The position numbers were made by a program, and so were the translations under genes. 64,000 bases of DNA from Euryodendron excelsum (lineage: Eukaryota; Streptophyta; Magnoliopsida; Ericales; Pentaphylacaceae): assembly GCA_033060915.1 (NCBI GenBank), contig CM065386.1, positions 11,124,001 through 11,188,000 of the forward strand, given 5' to 3'. How positions within the stretch are numbered: the first letter of the stretch is position 1; each line of letters starts with the position of its first letter. Below the pieces are notes generated by a model that ran no database searches, had not been told where the DNA came from, and was given only the letters and a program-made list of their open reading frames with translations. Below are positions 33,956-46,316 of the stretch, piece by piece.

Positions 33956-34064
33956 GTCTTGGTGTAAAAGGGTATGGTCTTCGTGAAAAACTATCTAATG
34001 TTAAGGTCATCCTTAATGGTGGCCAGAGTGTCACAATCCTCAAGCCTGATGGGTATTTTTCATT
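33956..34064 (+). pseudogene. EMC7: ER membrane protein complex subunit 7 homologue, single exon
   Basis: The exon is bounded by TTTGGTAG before 33956 and GTATCC after 34064 and codes for LGVKGYGLREKLSNVKVIL followed by NGGQSVTILKPDGYFS. This is the start of the carbohydrate-binding-like beta-sandwich of EMC7 (DUF2012), a subunit of the ER membrane protein insertase. Neither the first exon with the signal peptide nor the next exon (expected to begin around FHNVPAGTH) is found within several kb. The retroelement composite ends 90 bp upstream, so it may lie in the preceding intron. It could be a true exon of a gene with very long introns running outside the window, or an isolated fragment; I favour a fragment. 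Confidence 0.7.
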
Positions 34065-35329
34065 GTATCCTACCAGCTTCATTTCATAATTATAAGAATT
34101 AATTCATTATAAATTCAATTGTTGAAACATAATGAAGCTATAAACACTTTTAATAATCAAGCAGTCAGGAAAAATGTGTTAGAAATAAGTTGTACATTGT
34201 AATGATTGTACCATTTACCACTGCTTATTTTCGTATTTCTTGGATGCCCCTTAAAATATAATCACTAATAGTAGGCAGAAGCATGCATTGATGGTCAGAA
34301 TATTGTGAATGTGGAGAAGCTGACGAGAATTGGTTTTATTGTTTGCCATTGGTAAGCCAATCCACGCTTGCCTTGTCATAAATTACATGAATGAATGGCT
34401 TGTGAGAGACATCGGTATAATTAACATCAAACTAACCACAAAAAAAGAGAGAGCGAGAGAGACAGATCGTGGGTAGAATCAATACATTAGAGGAAGTTTG
34501 AATCCATAATATACATTTACTACGCTATTATTGCACTTTGATTTGGGTTTTTGCTATTCTAGAACATCTGTTTAGTACTTCCATCACTTCAATGGCGTAG
34601 CAGAACCTTTGTCTGTTTTCAATAGAAAATCTAAAGTTGTTCTTTGATAGTGTAGTAAAATACATTAGAACTCAGGGAAGTCTTATAATAATGTATCTCT
34701 ATATGCCATTCCCACCTGATTTTATATCACTATGAGATTGAAGGTTGAGAACATTGTCAACTTTTATGATATTTCTCTCTTTGAGTTGTTTTGTGAGATA
34801 CACGAGTTCAGTAAAGCATTTATTGTGTATGGTTATTTGGAAAGTTATGAACTTACGATGAATTAAGCTAAATCCAGTCATCAAATGCTACTTTCTACCA
34901 AATTGATTATCATCTCCACATACATTCATAAGCATGAGTTACATGAGGCAATTGTTCTGTGCGATACTTGGAGTAATGGTGGTGCATTAGTAAAAGGAAG
35001 ATGTTGCTTGCAGAGCTCCTCTTTGTTTAATTTTATGTTTTGGTAGGAAAAAGATTGTGTATCCTTATCTATGGTCATTTCATCAACGCCATTAGATAAT
35101 ACAAATTATTCTTTTGACACTTTTTTTTTTTCTAGAAGTCATGGCTTGGTTGTATTGGAATTGGTCATTCGTTTCCACTTGCAGCTTGTATAGATACTCT
35201 ACACATGCACTTTTACTAGTTAATATATAAAATTTTGGTAAACTTAGTATTTTCCTTTTAAATATGTAGTCAGTGAAGTTAAAGAGAAATGTAACTTAAT
35301 TATTTATAACCTTTACGAGTAGATGATAT
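34065..35329. other. Intergenic or intronic stretch, nothing recognised
   Basis: AT-rich sequence without coding domains; a short GA-rich tract lies near 34445-34465. From about 35225 it begins to match sequence upstream of RLP copy 4 (AGTATTTTCCTT...AATATGTAGTCA). Confidence 0.5.
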
Positions 35330-35848
35330 TAGAATGCGGATTCCATATCATTGCTTGCTACATTTTTTTTTTTATAACAATCCAAAAGTTACCCACAAAA
35401 GATCCAACCTTTATGGTGCTTAATACATTTCAAGCATGGACTGGACCCACCTTTAAAGCATAAATATTTGATCAGGGGTTCAACTCAATGTTTGGAAAAT
35501 TCCAATTGTGAGACTTGATTTCTTTTGGTTCTTTCGACACACGTCTTATGCTGGTCTTCCCAGTTTAATTAGAAGTTTGTGGTGACAAGTACATTTGTGG
35601 ACTGCACAGCCCCATTGTTCCCAACTGCTACATCTTGAACATGCATATGCATGGGTTAATATTTGGGAGATGTGATGATCATAAAAATTGATAGAACACA
35701 GCATTGCATGTGTGATGATCATATATATATATATATATAATACATACAATTCATTCGCATCATCTTCACATTACCCTAGCGCAATGGCTATGGTACTTGA
35801 CTTGACTTGACTGGAAGGAATTTGGAGGGACTCTAAGATTCAAGTTGA

Positions 35849-35879
<31 letters not shown>

Positions 35880-36031
35880 GGTCTGGGCAGCCTTCATTGT
35901 TTTGTAGACTTGATCTCCATGGTGTCACAAAGTGTGTGTCTGAAAGTCGAATCCTAACTATAGAAGCACATCATTCACATGCGGGCTTGCCCATCCAAAA
36001 ATTGCTAAAGAAAATTGATTAGAGACATGTT
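35330..36031 (+). promoter_or_regulatory. RLP promoter block, copy 3
   Basis: Homologous to the intact RLP promoter. The TATA box reads TATAGAA at 35959-35965, a one-base change from the intact copy. A poly-G tract and a TA run (about 35720-35739) have been gained. Confidence 0.65.
35850..35878. repeat. Poly-G tract, 29 bases
   Basis: An uninterrupted G run in the promoter block of RLP copy 3; the other copies have only short G or C clusters there. Its length is uncertain. Confidence 0.9.
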
Positions 36032-36454
36032 ATGGAGTCATCTTTGTATCCTTTCATGATGTTCAAGAGCTTGCTCTTCTTATTCTTATGTTTTTACCTC
36101 ATCATTACGAGGAATAACTCTTCCTCTAATTTTATGCAGCCACAGTGCAATGAAGATGAGACCTCAGCCTTGCTGCAGTTCAAGTATGGCTTTATCATTA
36201 ACAAGTTTGCTTCTGATGGCCCTTCTGCTTATCCCAAAGTGGAATCATGGTAGCTCGAAGGTGAAAATCATGACTGCTGCTCATAGGATGGCGTGGAGTG
36301 TGATGAGATCACTAGTCATGTGATTGGGCTCGACCTCAGTGGCAACTTTCTCTATGGTTCTATCAACTCCAACAGTAGCCTCCCATCTGGAATTGGACAT
36401 CTTTCAAGGCTAACAAGTCTCAACCTATCCCATCTGGAATTGGACATCTTTCAA

Positions 36455-39106
36455 TGATGCATAATGAATATCACCTGCGCCAATTTTGGAATCATGCGAA
36501 ATTTGATAAGTTGATGGACAACGCGATTCAAGGAGTAACCTATAATATATTTTTGTTTATTTATTTCTATTTTTAAGCCGCCTGTTTTGGCAGATTTTCT
36601 GGATTTTTTTTTTTTTTTTTTGGTAATTTCCTATTTTGTGGTTTCATAATTAGCTAAATGTCTTAGGTGTTCAGTTTCCTGTTTTGTGGTTTCCTAATTA
36701 GCTAATTGTCTTCAGTGTATAGTTTTCTTTTTGCTATTACTTATTCGCCACTCTTCTTTGGCCTATATATAGAGGCTCACTTACAATGTAATAGATAGTT
36801 TTGAGTATTGAATAAAGAGTTATTTTAGAGAATTTATGTCTCTCTTGTATTCTTGTGTTTTGTTTGGATTGACAATTCATTTTTTCACGCTTATCTATGC
36901 ATCAGTTGGAATCAGAGCTGATCATGGCATGCAGTGGAGCTGCAAGTAGAGGTCGCAGAGGTGGTGCTCAGGTTGCTAACATCAAGGATGTATATGATCG
37001 TGACTATGTTGTATGAGGTGTGCATATGGAGGATCGATTCCAATAGATGGAGTAAAGACTTTCTGAACAGACTGCTGCACAGATTGCTATGCAAATTAAT
37101 ACACTGCTTTAAATGTTGGACATTAACCTTGCTGTCATTCAGGAAACAATCTTTTGGAGGGAGAGGAAGTTTCAGAGGATGAACCTACCAACCATTTTGC
37201 TTATTATCAGCCAAGGAGGGGTAAGGATAGGGGATTCATAGGTCATAACCGTGATTCTCGCCGTTGGGAATCTGGCTTGAAGATTGACATACCAAAGTTC
37301 TATGGAGGTTTATTAGCGGAGGATTTCTTGGATTGGTCAAACACTATTGAAGAAATTTTGGACTTCAAAGAGGTTCCCAATGAAAAAAGGGTGCCCTTGG
37401 TTGCTACCAGATTTCGTGGCAGAGTCGTTGCATGGTGGCAGCAAACCAAAATCACGAGGTCCCGACAAGGTGAACAGAAGATTGGTTCGTGGGAGAAATT
37501 AAAGAAGTTCATGAGGACTTCTTTTCTGCCTCACAACTACTCGTGCTTAATGTATCAGAGGTTGCAAAATGTGCAGCAAGGGTCGCATACTGTGGATGAC
37601 TACACTATTGAATTCTATCAATTGGTAGCCTGAAATGATCTGCGTGAGACTAAAGATCAATTAGTCTCATGATATATTGAAGGTATGTGTCAACACTTTT
37701 AGGTACTCTAAACATGTTTGATTTGTATTCTGTTTCTGATGCGCATCAACGAGCCCTACAACTAGAGCAGCAATCAAATCGTAAAAATGCAACTACCAAT
37801 TGGAGTACTATCAATCACATAAGAACGAGTCAACCAGGTGTACTACCAAATCGAACGGTGAACATGAAGGCAATGCCAAAAATTGCGGGTACACAGTTCA
37901 AACCAGTAGCTTCAGCATCGGGCTTCAAGTGCTTCAAGTGTGGGGAACTTGGCCATCACACTGCAGAATGCAAGAAAGGAGATCGTCCTGGAAAGAACTT
38001 GTTCTTTGAGAATAAGAAAATTATAGTAGATTAGAATGATAATTTTGGCACAACCTACATTATGACGAGCCTGACGATACAGAATCAAAAGAGTCCATTC
38101 CTAGAGTTCATGGCCCATTTATTGGTCGTTCAGAGAGCATGTTTTGCACCCTGAGACACAGAAGAAGTCGAAGAAAAAGAAAGGGAAGAAATAATTACAA
38201 ATAACAATAGTCTTGATTTTTCGGAAGATAGTTCAAAGGTTTGGGATCTACCACCAATATTTGATGACTATCCTGATGATGGTGATGTGTGTGAGGAGAA
38301 TTGCTTATTTAAATCAACAACTACTCTAGATCTAATTTTAAATTGAAGTGAGCCACCAATTTTCAACGAAGACCCATCAGTTCCCGAAGAACCTACAGAG
38401 ATCACCACTTACAAAGATATTGTTTCAATGAATTGTTTTGAAGACTTTCAAGAAAATAATCAATATGAAGATCCATTCTATATAGTGGGGTTCAATTTAT
38501 TTGCTTCATTGTTCATCAAGAAATTGATTATGGAGTATTTTATTTTAACGCAATGGACCAACTATATGAAAATTGTGACAAAGGTTGGAAAGTTTAAAGT
38601 GCTTCTTCAGAATACAAAATTTAAGTTCAAGTTCTACGGCAGAGTTACTTATCTCATCTTTAGAATTTGAAGGCGAATTCTCTCTAACCTGAGGAGAACG
38701 ATGCATAATGAAAATCACATGCACCAATTTTGGAATGATGCAAAATTTGACAAGTTGATGGACAAAGCAATTCTAGGAGTAACCCATAATATATTTCTAT
38801 TTATTTATTTCTAGTTTTAAGCCACTTGTTTTGGCAAATTTTCTAGAGCCACTTTTTTTTGTTGTTGGTAATTTCCTGTTTTGTGGTTTCCTAATTAACT
38901 AATTGCCTTAGGTGTTTAGTTTTTTTTTTTTTTTGCTTTTACTTGTTCGCCACTCTTCTTTGGCCTATATATAGAGGCTCACTTACAATGTAATAGATAG
39001 CTTTGAGTATTGAATAAAGAATTATTTTAGAGAAATTGTTTCTCTTTTGTGTTCTTGTGTTTTGTTTGGATTGACAATTCAATTGTTCACGCTTATCCTT
39101 GCATCA
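36455..39106 (+). mobile_element. Gypsy retrotransposon keeping gag only, 2,652 bp, TSD TTCAA
   Basis: The LTRs are 36455-36904 (TGATGCATAATG...TATGCATCA) and about 38699-39106 (CGATGCATAATG...TTGCATCA). Perfect TTCAA duplications flank it (36450-36454 and 39107-39111) inside RLP copy 3. A primer site (TTGGAATCAGAGC, about 36906) follows the 5' LTR, and a purine tract (GAGGAGAA) precedes the 3' LTR. Between them only gag is recognisable; protease, RT, RNase H and integrase are missing. Confidence 0.93.
37154..38034 (+). pseudogene. Gypsy gag with CCHC zinc knuckle
   Basis: From 37260 the frame reads RRWESGLKIDIPKFYGG, FLDWSNTIEEILDFKEVP, RGRVVAWWQQTKITR, KKFMRTSFLPHNYSCLMYQRL: the retrotransposon gag domain. 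A stop at 37633 and a change of frame near 37690 interrupt it. From 37740 DAHQRALQLEQQSNRK leads to a canonical zinc knuckle CFKCGELGHHTAEC near 37930. An acidic linker (DDYPDDGDVCEEN) follows near 38260, after which pol should start but does not. The capsid region is the only part under recognisable constraint. Confidence 0.85.
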
Positions 39107-40271
39107 TTCAATAATAGTGCTAATTACCAAAAACTATACCAATGCCACCCTTCCAATTCCAAGATGAATTGGATTGAGAGCTTGCAACTTAAAGGAGTTC
39201 CTAGATTTCCTTCAATTCCAAGATGAATTGTTTGTGCTAGGACTTGCCTTCAACAGAATTCATGGCCAAATACCAACTTGGGTATGGAACTCAAGTAAAG
39301 AAACTATGGCTATTTTGGACGTTAGTTACAACTTTCTAACAGGCTTTGACCAGCATCCCTTTGTCATTCCATGGCGGTCTCTTATCGTTCTGGACCTTGA
39401 ATATAACAGGCTGCAAGGTTCACTCCCAATTCCACCAAAGTCTACCATGTTTTATACTGTCACTGGTAATATGGTGGGTGGAGAAATTCCACCATCATTC
39501 TGCCACAATTGTAGTCTTTACACACTTGATTTGTCTAATAACAAGTGGCTCAATTCCTTGATGCTTGGCTACTGTTAGTGGTTCTATGATTTTGCTGAAT
39601 CAAAGTGGCAATGGCTTCCAAGGCACTATTCCTGAAAATGTTCCCCATCAATAGCCCGTTGAAGATGATTGATTTCAGTCAAAATCAATTTTAGGGGCAA
39701 GTACCAAGAACACTAGCAAATTGCACAAAACTCCAGATTCTGGTTCTTGGAAATAATCAACTTGATTATACTTTCCCTATCTAGTTGGGAGCTCTTCCTG
39801 AATTGCAGGTCCTTATTTTGCAACCTAATAGATTCCACAAGGCCATTGAGAGTCCCAATACCTATCCAGAGTTTCCAAATTTGCACATCATTGACCTCTC
39901 TCACAATGGTTTCTCAGGTAACTTGCTGAAAGTGGAAGGCAATGAAAACAGTACATAAGGAAAGCTTCACATACGTGTAGTTATTTTCAAGTTTTCAATT
40001 CTTAACAAATGATAGTCAACCTATAACAATTGTGTTGGAAAACAACCACAAATTTTCAATTACAATCGCTACTAAAGGAACACGAATGGTATATGAGAAG
40101 ATCCAAAGTGCCTTTGTAGCTATTGATCTGTCAGGCAACGAATTTAGAGGGGAGATTCCAGAATCAATGGGAATTCTCCAGGTGCTTCAGTTGCTTAACC
40201 TTTCAAACAATGAACTTATTGGTCACATCCCATCATCCTTTGGGAATCTAACGAATATGGAATCATTGGAC

Positions 40272-41598
40272 TGCTGGGGACTGCTGAATTTCTCACAAGT
40301 TGGCTATAGTGCATACACATACTACCAAAAATTATGATCTGATAAGCATAACCTAATCTACATGATTAGAATCATACCTTTAAGATCTCTCTGCTTTGAT
40401 CCCAAATAACAAGTATCAACAACAAGCACGAATCAAGGAATAGCAACAAGCTTGAATCAATTGCTCAAACTCAACCTTCGGACTTCTATTGTATCCCTCG
40501 TATATGCCTTACTCTAGGGAGAGTGGGCTCGCAGCTGCTAGGGTTTCTCTTCCTCATAAAAATGTGTATCTCTCAATTATGAGCGAAGTGTAACCCTAGC
40601 TGCTCTTAGAGTGCGTATATATAGACACCATAACAGGGACCATAGGATCAGTATAACTAGGACTTCCTATGCAAATAAGGATTTCTAATCCAATCAGGAT
40701 TAATCTCTATTTACGTACATTATAATTTATACCACTAATGAATTATAATTGCAGTATTTGTTATACTAGGAATTATATTTCGAGCTTCATATTATTAAAT
40801 ACTTATTTATCTCCCCACGTTAAGATTACAGATACCTGTCTATTAAATTAAATTACTGACAATTAAATTTAATGAACTTATTTAATTCCTCGAGACCTTC
40901 CACTTAACTTATTTGATATGTCAAATTCATAATCCACCTGCAGGTTTGACATAATCAAAACTTATAAGCTTCCTCAAAGAGATATCATCAATCCTTATAC
41001 CAGGACGTGGATTGCATCAATAATTAATATTCACCATACACGTAATGTTATTGTCCAATTCACTGAGTTTATCGACCTACAAAGAATCTCACTCTTCTGT
41101 AAATCAAAACAATGAACACTACATGGACGTGTCTATTTATTATATGAGGATTAAGAGTATAAGCACTCATAATAATCATGAGGTATTAATTATTTTATAT
41201 AGTCAATATAAAAACAATTACATTAACACGATCTTGTTCAATACACACAAAATGTACTAATACAAGAAGTTGGAACTATACTAATCCCCATAGTCAAGAC
41301 AGACTTATTAAAACTTTGTGCTACAGTTCTACTGATGGTGTGTCCAGTTTCATCTAAGACTGTGAACAATAAGCTTATATTCTATAAGAATCGATGATCT
41401 GATCTTCCGTGTGTAAGCCGTACGCTACACACCAAATCATCTACTATATAGAATAAGAGACACACATGCATAATCATTAAATAAATAATGCATTGTAAAC
41501 ATTGTTCACACAGATTATTATTAAAATAAAATAACTAATTTATTAATAAATACTAAAAGCATTACACAAAGTATGTCTTTTAGTATAAATCCCTAACA
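40272..41598 (-). mobile_element. Solo LTR, 1,327 bp, TSD TGGAC
   Basis: The ends are TGCTGGGGA (40272) and ATCCCTAACA (41598), an imperfect inverted pair. TGGAC duplications lie at 40267-40271 and 41599-41603, and removal rejoins the RLP LRR frame. On the minus strand a TATATATACGC box near 40625 would drive transcription toward the left end. No coding region inside. Possibly copia, by its ends. Confidence 0.92.
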
Positions 41599-41836
41599 TG
41601 GACCTATCCCATAACGTGCTTACAGGGAAGATCCCTCAACAACTAACCCATTTCACATTCCTTGCAATCTTAAATGTTTCTTATAACTATCTTACATGGC
41701 CTATACCTCGAGGAGCACAATTTGATACATTTCAGAACAATTTGTTGGATGGGAATTCATGACTCTATTGAGACCCTTTGTCAAAAAAAATGTGGAAATC
41801 CTGTGGCTTCTTCTCCACCACCACCTTCAACCTTTC

Positions 41837-44145
41837 TGCTAGAAATTTGGCCCTCCTAAATTCACCCCATTTTTAGATCTATTATTTGACTAGAATATCA
41901 AGATAAATAGAGAAAACAAAACACAATGATTTACATGAAAAACTTCCAAAATAGGAGAAAAACCACCAGTCCTAGAGAAAAATACACTATGTAAAAAATT
42001 GTTAAAATCACACAATTTTTTCTCCTCACCCCAAAGACACCCATTAAGCTTCCCCACTAGCTAAACTTTAACTTTCATCTCTTCAAGAAGAATTTTACAA
42101 AATTCAAAAATTACTAGTTAATCTATTGACTAATGCACTTAACCAAGGAGATATAACTCTTTCTTATATAGGCCTTGAGCCTTGCCCCCCTTCTCATTCT
42201 CAATTGATGTAAGATTACCAAATGAGCAAAACCCAACAACTCTCCACCTTTGCAACTTTGGCTAGTCCCATAGCCACACTCCACCTTAATGAAAATCTTC
42301 ATAGGTTCTGCTATCATGCTCCACTATAAAAGCATATGCATTTAGAATAAACTAATTCTAAGCATTTCACCTTGGCCCATGTCGAAAAACAACCTCGCTG
42401 AAAAATTATGGTGCAACTCCTACGTTTGGCTTTCCTAGAAGTTCATTAGCCATTGACATGAATTTCCACCACACACCCTGCATCAACGTCAAACCAATGC
42501 CCGTGTGCAAACTTATAGACCTACTGATAGTAACACATCCTCTATCATGCCATGAGGATGTACATGTCCCCGCTTTTTTTTAAGCGACATCATCGTCTAT
42601 GTAGAAAGACACAATGTTAGTGTCATTATCAGTATCTCCATTCATTGACTTTGAGTATCTTGCTGAACCTGGTCCAGCTTTTGGAAAAAATTTTTTTGAC
42701 GTGCCCAGATATCCACACTCCCAGTAGACTACATTCTTCTTCATGGAGTTCTTCTTCTTCCAATCACCAACTATCATTGCTAGGCTCTCAAGTGAACGAT
42801 TGCATCCACTGCCTAGTCTTCTCTCTTCAGAAAAAAGTTTATTGGTAATCTCTAAAAAAATTATTTTCTCCTTCTTATGTATTAAAATAGGTTTCATATG
42901 TTCATTGGAAGATGTAAAGGACCAGATAAGCCTTAAAGCTTGATCCTTATCTTCAATTTTAACTTAAATAGATTCTAGTTTAGAGATGATGCCTTTGAGA
43001 ATACTTAAATGATCTAAAATAGTTGTACCTTTACTCATCCGCAGTATATGAAACTACTCCTTCAGATACACCCGATTAAAGACGCCCTTCATCTAATACA
43101 ACTCGTCAAGCTTTTCCCAGAGTTCCTTTGCCGTAGATATTCCATGCACATTTGGCAAGAACATTATTGGCCAAGCACAGACTTATCGCACTTCCTGCTC
43201 TCAAATCCATATCCTCTCAATCTTCATCGCTTATTCCAGATTTGCTCGTTATACTAGACGTTACATTAGTCGCACTAGTATCACTGCTAACTTTAGGGAT
43301 TAGTCTGCCCTTCAACGCCTTGTGTAATCTTGATTGAAACAAAACATCCCTGACTTCCACTTGTTAAGAGCCAAAATTGATTTGCCTATCAAATTTCTCC
43401 ACATCAAATCTGATAGGATTTGAACCCATACTTCCTGATATTACCTTGATTTTTTTTTTTACTGTATAAATGAATAGTACTTACTAAGTAAGTTCCCATG
43501 AAAGATTCAAATCTTTCCTAGACAGAACTTCAAGATTTCTAGGAAAGATTGAAGGGATTACATTGGTCCCGTTTAAAACTCAATCTCTTAGACAAAACCT
43601 CCTTAGGCTGTACGTATCCATACTACCACACCAAAGCTCCACCCTTAATAATTTCAAGAAAATCTTTTCTGATATGAAAGATCAGTAAAAACTACAACCA
43701 CAGAGCATACTCAGAATTTAAAAAAAAAAATTACAATAAAAAAAAGCTCTGATACCACTTGAAAATTTGGCCCTCTCAAATTCATCCTTCTTTTGGATCT
43801 ACCCTTTGACATGAATATCAAGATAAATAGAGAAAAACAAAACACAAGGATTTACATGGAAAACTCCCCAAATAGGAGAAAAACCACCAGCCCCAGAGAA
43901 AAATACACTATGTGATTATAACAATTTTTCCTCCTCACTCCAAAGACATCCACTAAACTTTTCCCCTAGCTAAACTTTAACTTTTACCTCTTTCAGAGGA
44001 ATTTTACTAGAGTCAAAAGTTACTAGCTAAGCTATTAACTAGTGCAATTAACCATGGAGATATAATCCTCCTTATATAAGCATTGAGCCTTGCCCCCTTC
44101 TCATTCTCAACCAATGTGGAATTGCCAAAGGAGCAAAACCCAACA
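41837..44145 (-). mobile_element. Copia retrotransposon keeping gag only, 2,309 bp, TSD CTTTC
   Basis: The LTRs are about 41837-42238 and 43760-44145 (both end ACCCAACA on the plus strand). CTTTC flanks the unit (41832-41836 and 44146-44150) within RLP copy 3. On the minus strand the primer site TGGTATCAGAGC (43757-43746) follows the right-hand, 5' LTR, and a purine-rich AAAGGTGGAGAG precedes the left one. The left LTR outer end (TGCTAGAAATTTGG) differs slightly from the right LTR edge (TGAAAATTTGG). Only gag is present internally. Confidence 0.88.
42560..43420 (-). pseudogene. Copia gag (UBN2-type) with damaged zinc knuckle
   Basis: On the minus strand from about 43410: FDVEKFDRQINFG-like start, KALKGRLIPKVSSDTSATN, NVLAKCAWNIYGK, then KELWEKLDELY, FHILRMSKGTTILDHLSILK and KIEDKDQALRLIWS. 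The zinc knuckle region reads VYWECGYLGTSKKFF, with His and two Cys lost, and is followed by an acidic segment (DTDNDTNIVSFYIDDD) ending near 42580. Stops replace Gln at 43090 and 43050. This is the usual gag of small copia elements; there is no pol after it. Confidence 0.8.
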
Positions 44146-44344
44146 CTTTCAACAAGACAAAGATTCTGAATTTCCAAGTAAAACCGATTGGATTATCATA
44201 ATCTTGGGATATGGAAGTGGTCTAACAGTTGGGTCGGTTATTGGGCACAATTTGACTGCAAGGAATCATGAATGGTTTGTCAAGAGTTATGGAAGGAGGC
44301 AACAGAGAAGGCGAAAGCAGAACGAAAGGGTGCAGAGAAGCTGA

Positions 44345-45061
44345 ACTTGTTTAGTTTCCTTCAAGAATATGTATCTTTATAGACTTTTATAGAGGTGATC
44401 GCGAAACTAATTCTAATGTCAAGACTGCAGCATAAGTAAAGCTTTCATCCTTTCATGTCCCTCGTCGTCATTAATGTATTGTTATATATGTGTTCATGCC
44501 AAACTTGCCTCCATCTACGTTGGCTCGTCTAGAATAGAGAACTAGTTAAAAAGATATGAATGGGATGTACTGATCTATGTGAACTTTTTATGTAAAAGGT
44601 GGCTCTTTGTTTAGTATTTTCCATCAAACAATGGTTGGCTCATGTTAATTAAGGTTTAGGCCACTTAAATGAAGGTAATCAAGTTCCACATGGAAGGGAT
44701 AAATTCAATAGTGAATCATAATGGCTTTGCAAGAAATCTTTATTCAGTATGATGAATGATCATCTCAAAAACTCATTATACAACTAAAATTCTTATATAG
44801 TTATAACTATCAAATTACTAAGAACTATGCTGGTCCAAGATTAATTTGTTCCAAAATGTGTCATACAACTAGGCAGTGTTGGGCGATAGCTTTGTTTTTT
44901 AAGGCAAGTCAAATGATAATTTTTAATCTATTTTCCTAATAGATTGTTAAGAGAAAGTATTAATTGATATAAAGTGGTATTTTACGGTGTCAATGTGTCA
45001 CCTTTTAGAGTTTAGAGAGGTTTAGTAATACTGAGTCATAGTTTAAAGAGTGTATTTGTAA
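44345..45061. other. 3' flank of RLP copy 3
   Basis: Non-coding. A short stretch at 44695-44730 (GGGATAAATTCAATAGTGAA) recurs at 54962 in RLP copy 4, marking the same ancestral 3' sequence. Nothing else is recognised. Confidence 0.5.
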
Positions 45062-45885
45062 GAGTAAGAGTAAACAATTGTTTCATCCCTCCAACTTTGC
45101 CTCAAATTCTAATGTCGTCTCTGACCTTCATTTATTCTATTTAAGCTCTCTAACTTTTAAAAAGAAGTCAATGTAGTTCAACTTTTCAAAATAAGTAAGA
45201 AAATTAGATATTAATGATATTTTGGTCTTCTATGGTCCTAGAGTGCCCATAAAAGTTGGATCCTTTTGTAGGTTATGCTTGTGTTGCTATTAAAAAAAAA
45301 AACCTATAACTTAATATTACTTTACCTCTATTCAACTAAAAAAGTTACATTTTTGCCATTGTAAAATTTAAAATTATGAATTTGTTTTGTGAAATTTTTT
45401 ATATTAATTTCTAAAACAAAAAGAAGAAAATAATGTCATGACTATAAAATGTTATAAATCATCTCAAAATGCCTAAGAAATGACCAAAAGAATCCAGTTT
45501 TTGTGGACCACTAATTATTAACCCTGACAATATCAAGCAAATTTATGAAACTATGCATTTGTTAACCAGGGACAACAAAACCATTATATTGTATCTGATT
45601 AGAAATGCTTAATTTATTTATTTTTTTGTCAATAGCGTTTATACGAACTTAAATTCTCATAATGTAGGAGTAAAATGTGACTTTTAATTTAGCGGGTGAA
45701 GTGAAACTAAATCATAGTTGAGAGGGTCAAAGTATAATTAATTTTTAATTTTTTAAATTTATTTTAAAATGCGTGACCACATTGACTTTCTTTTAAAAGT
45801 TGAAGGGCCAAAATAAAAGAAATCAAAACAAGAGATGACATTGAAGTCTGAGACAAAGTTGAAGGGACAAAATGATTGTTTAACC
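45062..45885. mobile_element. MULE-type MITE candidate, 824 bp, 9-bp TSD TATTTGTAA
   Basis: The ends are inverted over about 50 bp (AGTAAACAATTGTTTCATCCC at the left; the right end read on the other strand starts GGTTAAACAATCATTTTGTCCC). TATTTGTAA occurs at 45053-45061 and 45886-45894. A 9-bp duplication and long inverted ends fit Mutator-like elements. The left end has an extra GAGTAA. No coding content. Confidence 0.75.
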
Positions 45886-46110
45886 TATTTGTAATCACCA
45901 TTTATTCTACCCAAGAGGAAAAAAAGCTCTTATTAAGAAAGAGATTGGAAAGATACAACAATAAACTCAAAGCAGGAGCAAGGAACGACCATTTACTTAA
46001 AAATATTAACTTCCTCCTTTGATGTAAAAGCTCATAAAAGAATTCCAAAAGTCGTAGCTAGGTTGATGAGCTGGACCTTCGCATTTTGGTCCAACATGAA
46101 AACATGAAAA

Positions 46111-46282
46111 ATTATTCAGTGCTCCAGGAGCACAACGTCATCCTTGTTCCACCACTCACAAGAGGGTGGATCCTTTACTTGTTAGGTGCGGTATTTGGAT
46201 ACCTCACCTAACAGGTGAGGAATCCACCCTTATGTGAATGGTGGAGAAAGGACATGTGGCGTTCGAACAACACTGAAGAATT
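46111..46282. mobile_element. Fold-back MITE, about 170 bp
   Basis: ATTATTCAGTGCTCCAGGAG to CACAAGAGGGTGGATCC at the left pairs with GGATTCCACCC...CACTGAAGAATT-type sequence at the right. The inverted repeats are about 70 bp each with a small central loop. A relative with the same ends lies at 55290-57599. Confidence 0.7.
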
Positions 46283-46316
46283 TCTCCAAAAACATGGAAA
46301 TAAGTTAAGTTTGTAG

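Larger units (their letters stand above)
36032..44344 (+). pseudogene. RLP pseudogene copy 3, broken by three retroelement insertions and a deletion
   Basis: Coding remains lie at 36032-36454, 39107-40271, 41599-41836 and 44146-44344. The first starts MESSLYPFMMFKSLL and holds the LRRNT domain but meets TAG at 36251 (Lys in the intact protein) and a second TAG where the intact gene has Trp of CCSWYGVEC. The second begins well inside the LRR domain: about 1 kb of the intact gene (roughly 15360-16390) is absent in addition to the insertion. It covers HGQIPTWVWNSSKETM through IPESMGIL. The third gives NVSYNYLT and PIPRGAQFDTF. The last is the membrane helix and tail (DWIIIILGYGSGLTVGSVIGH, ending RVQRS). 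It is clearly non-functional; the tail differs from the intact one in being Gln/Arg-rich. Confidence 0.92.
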
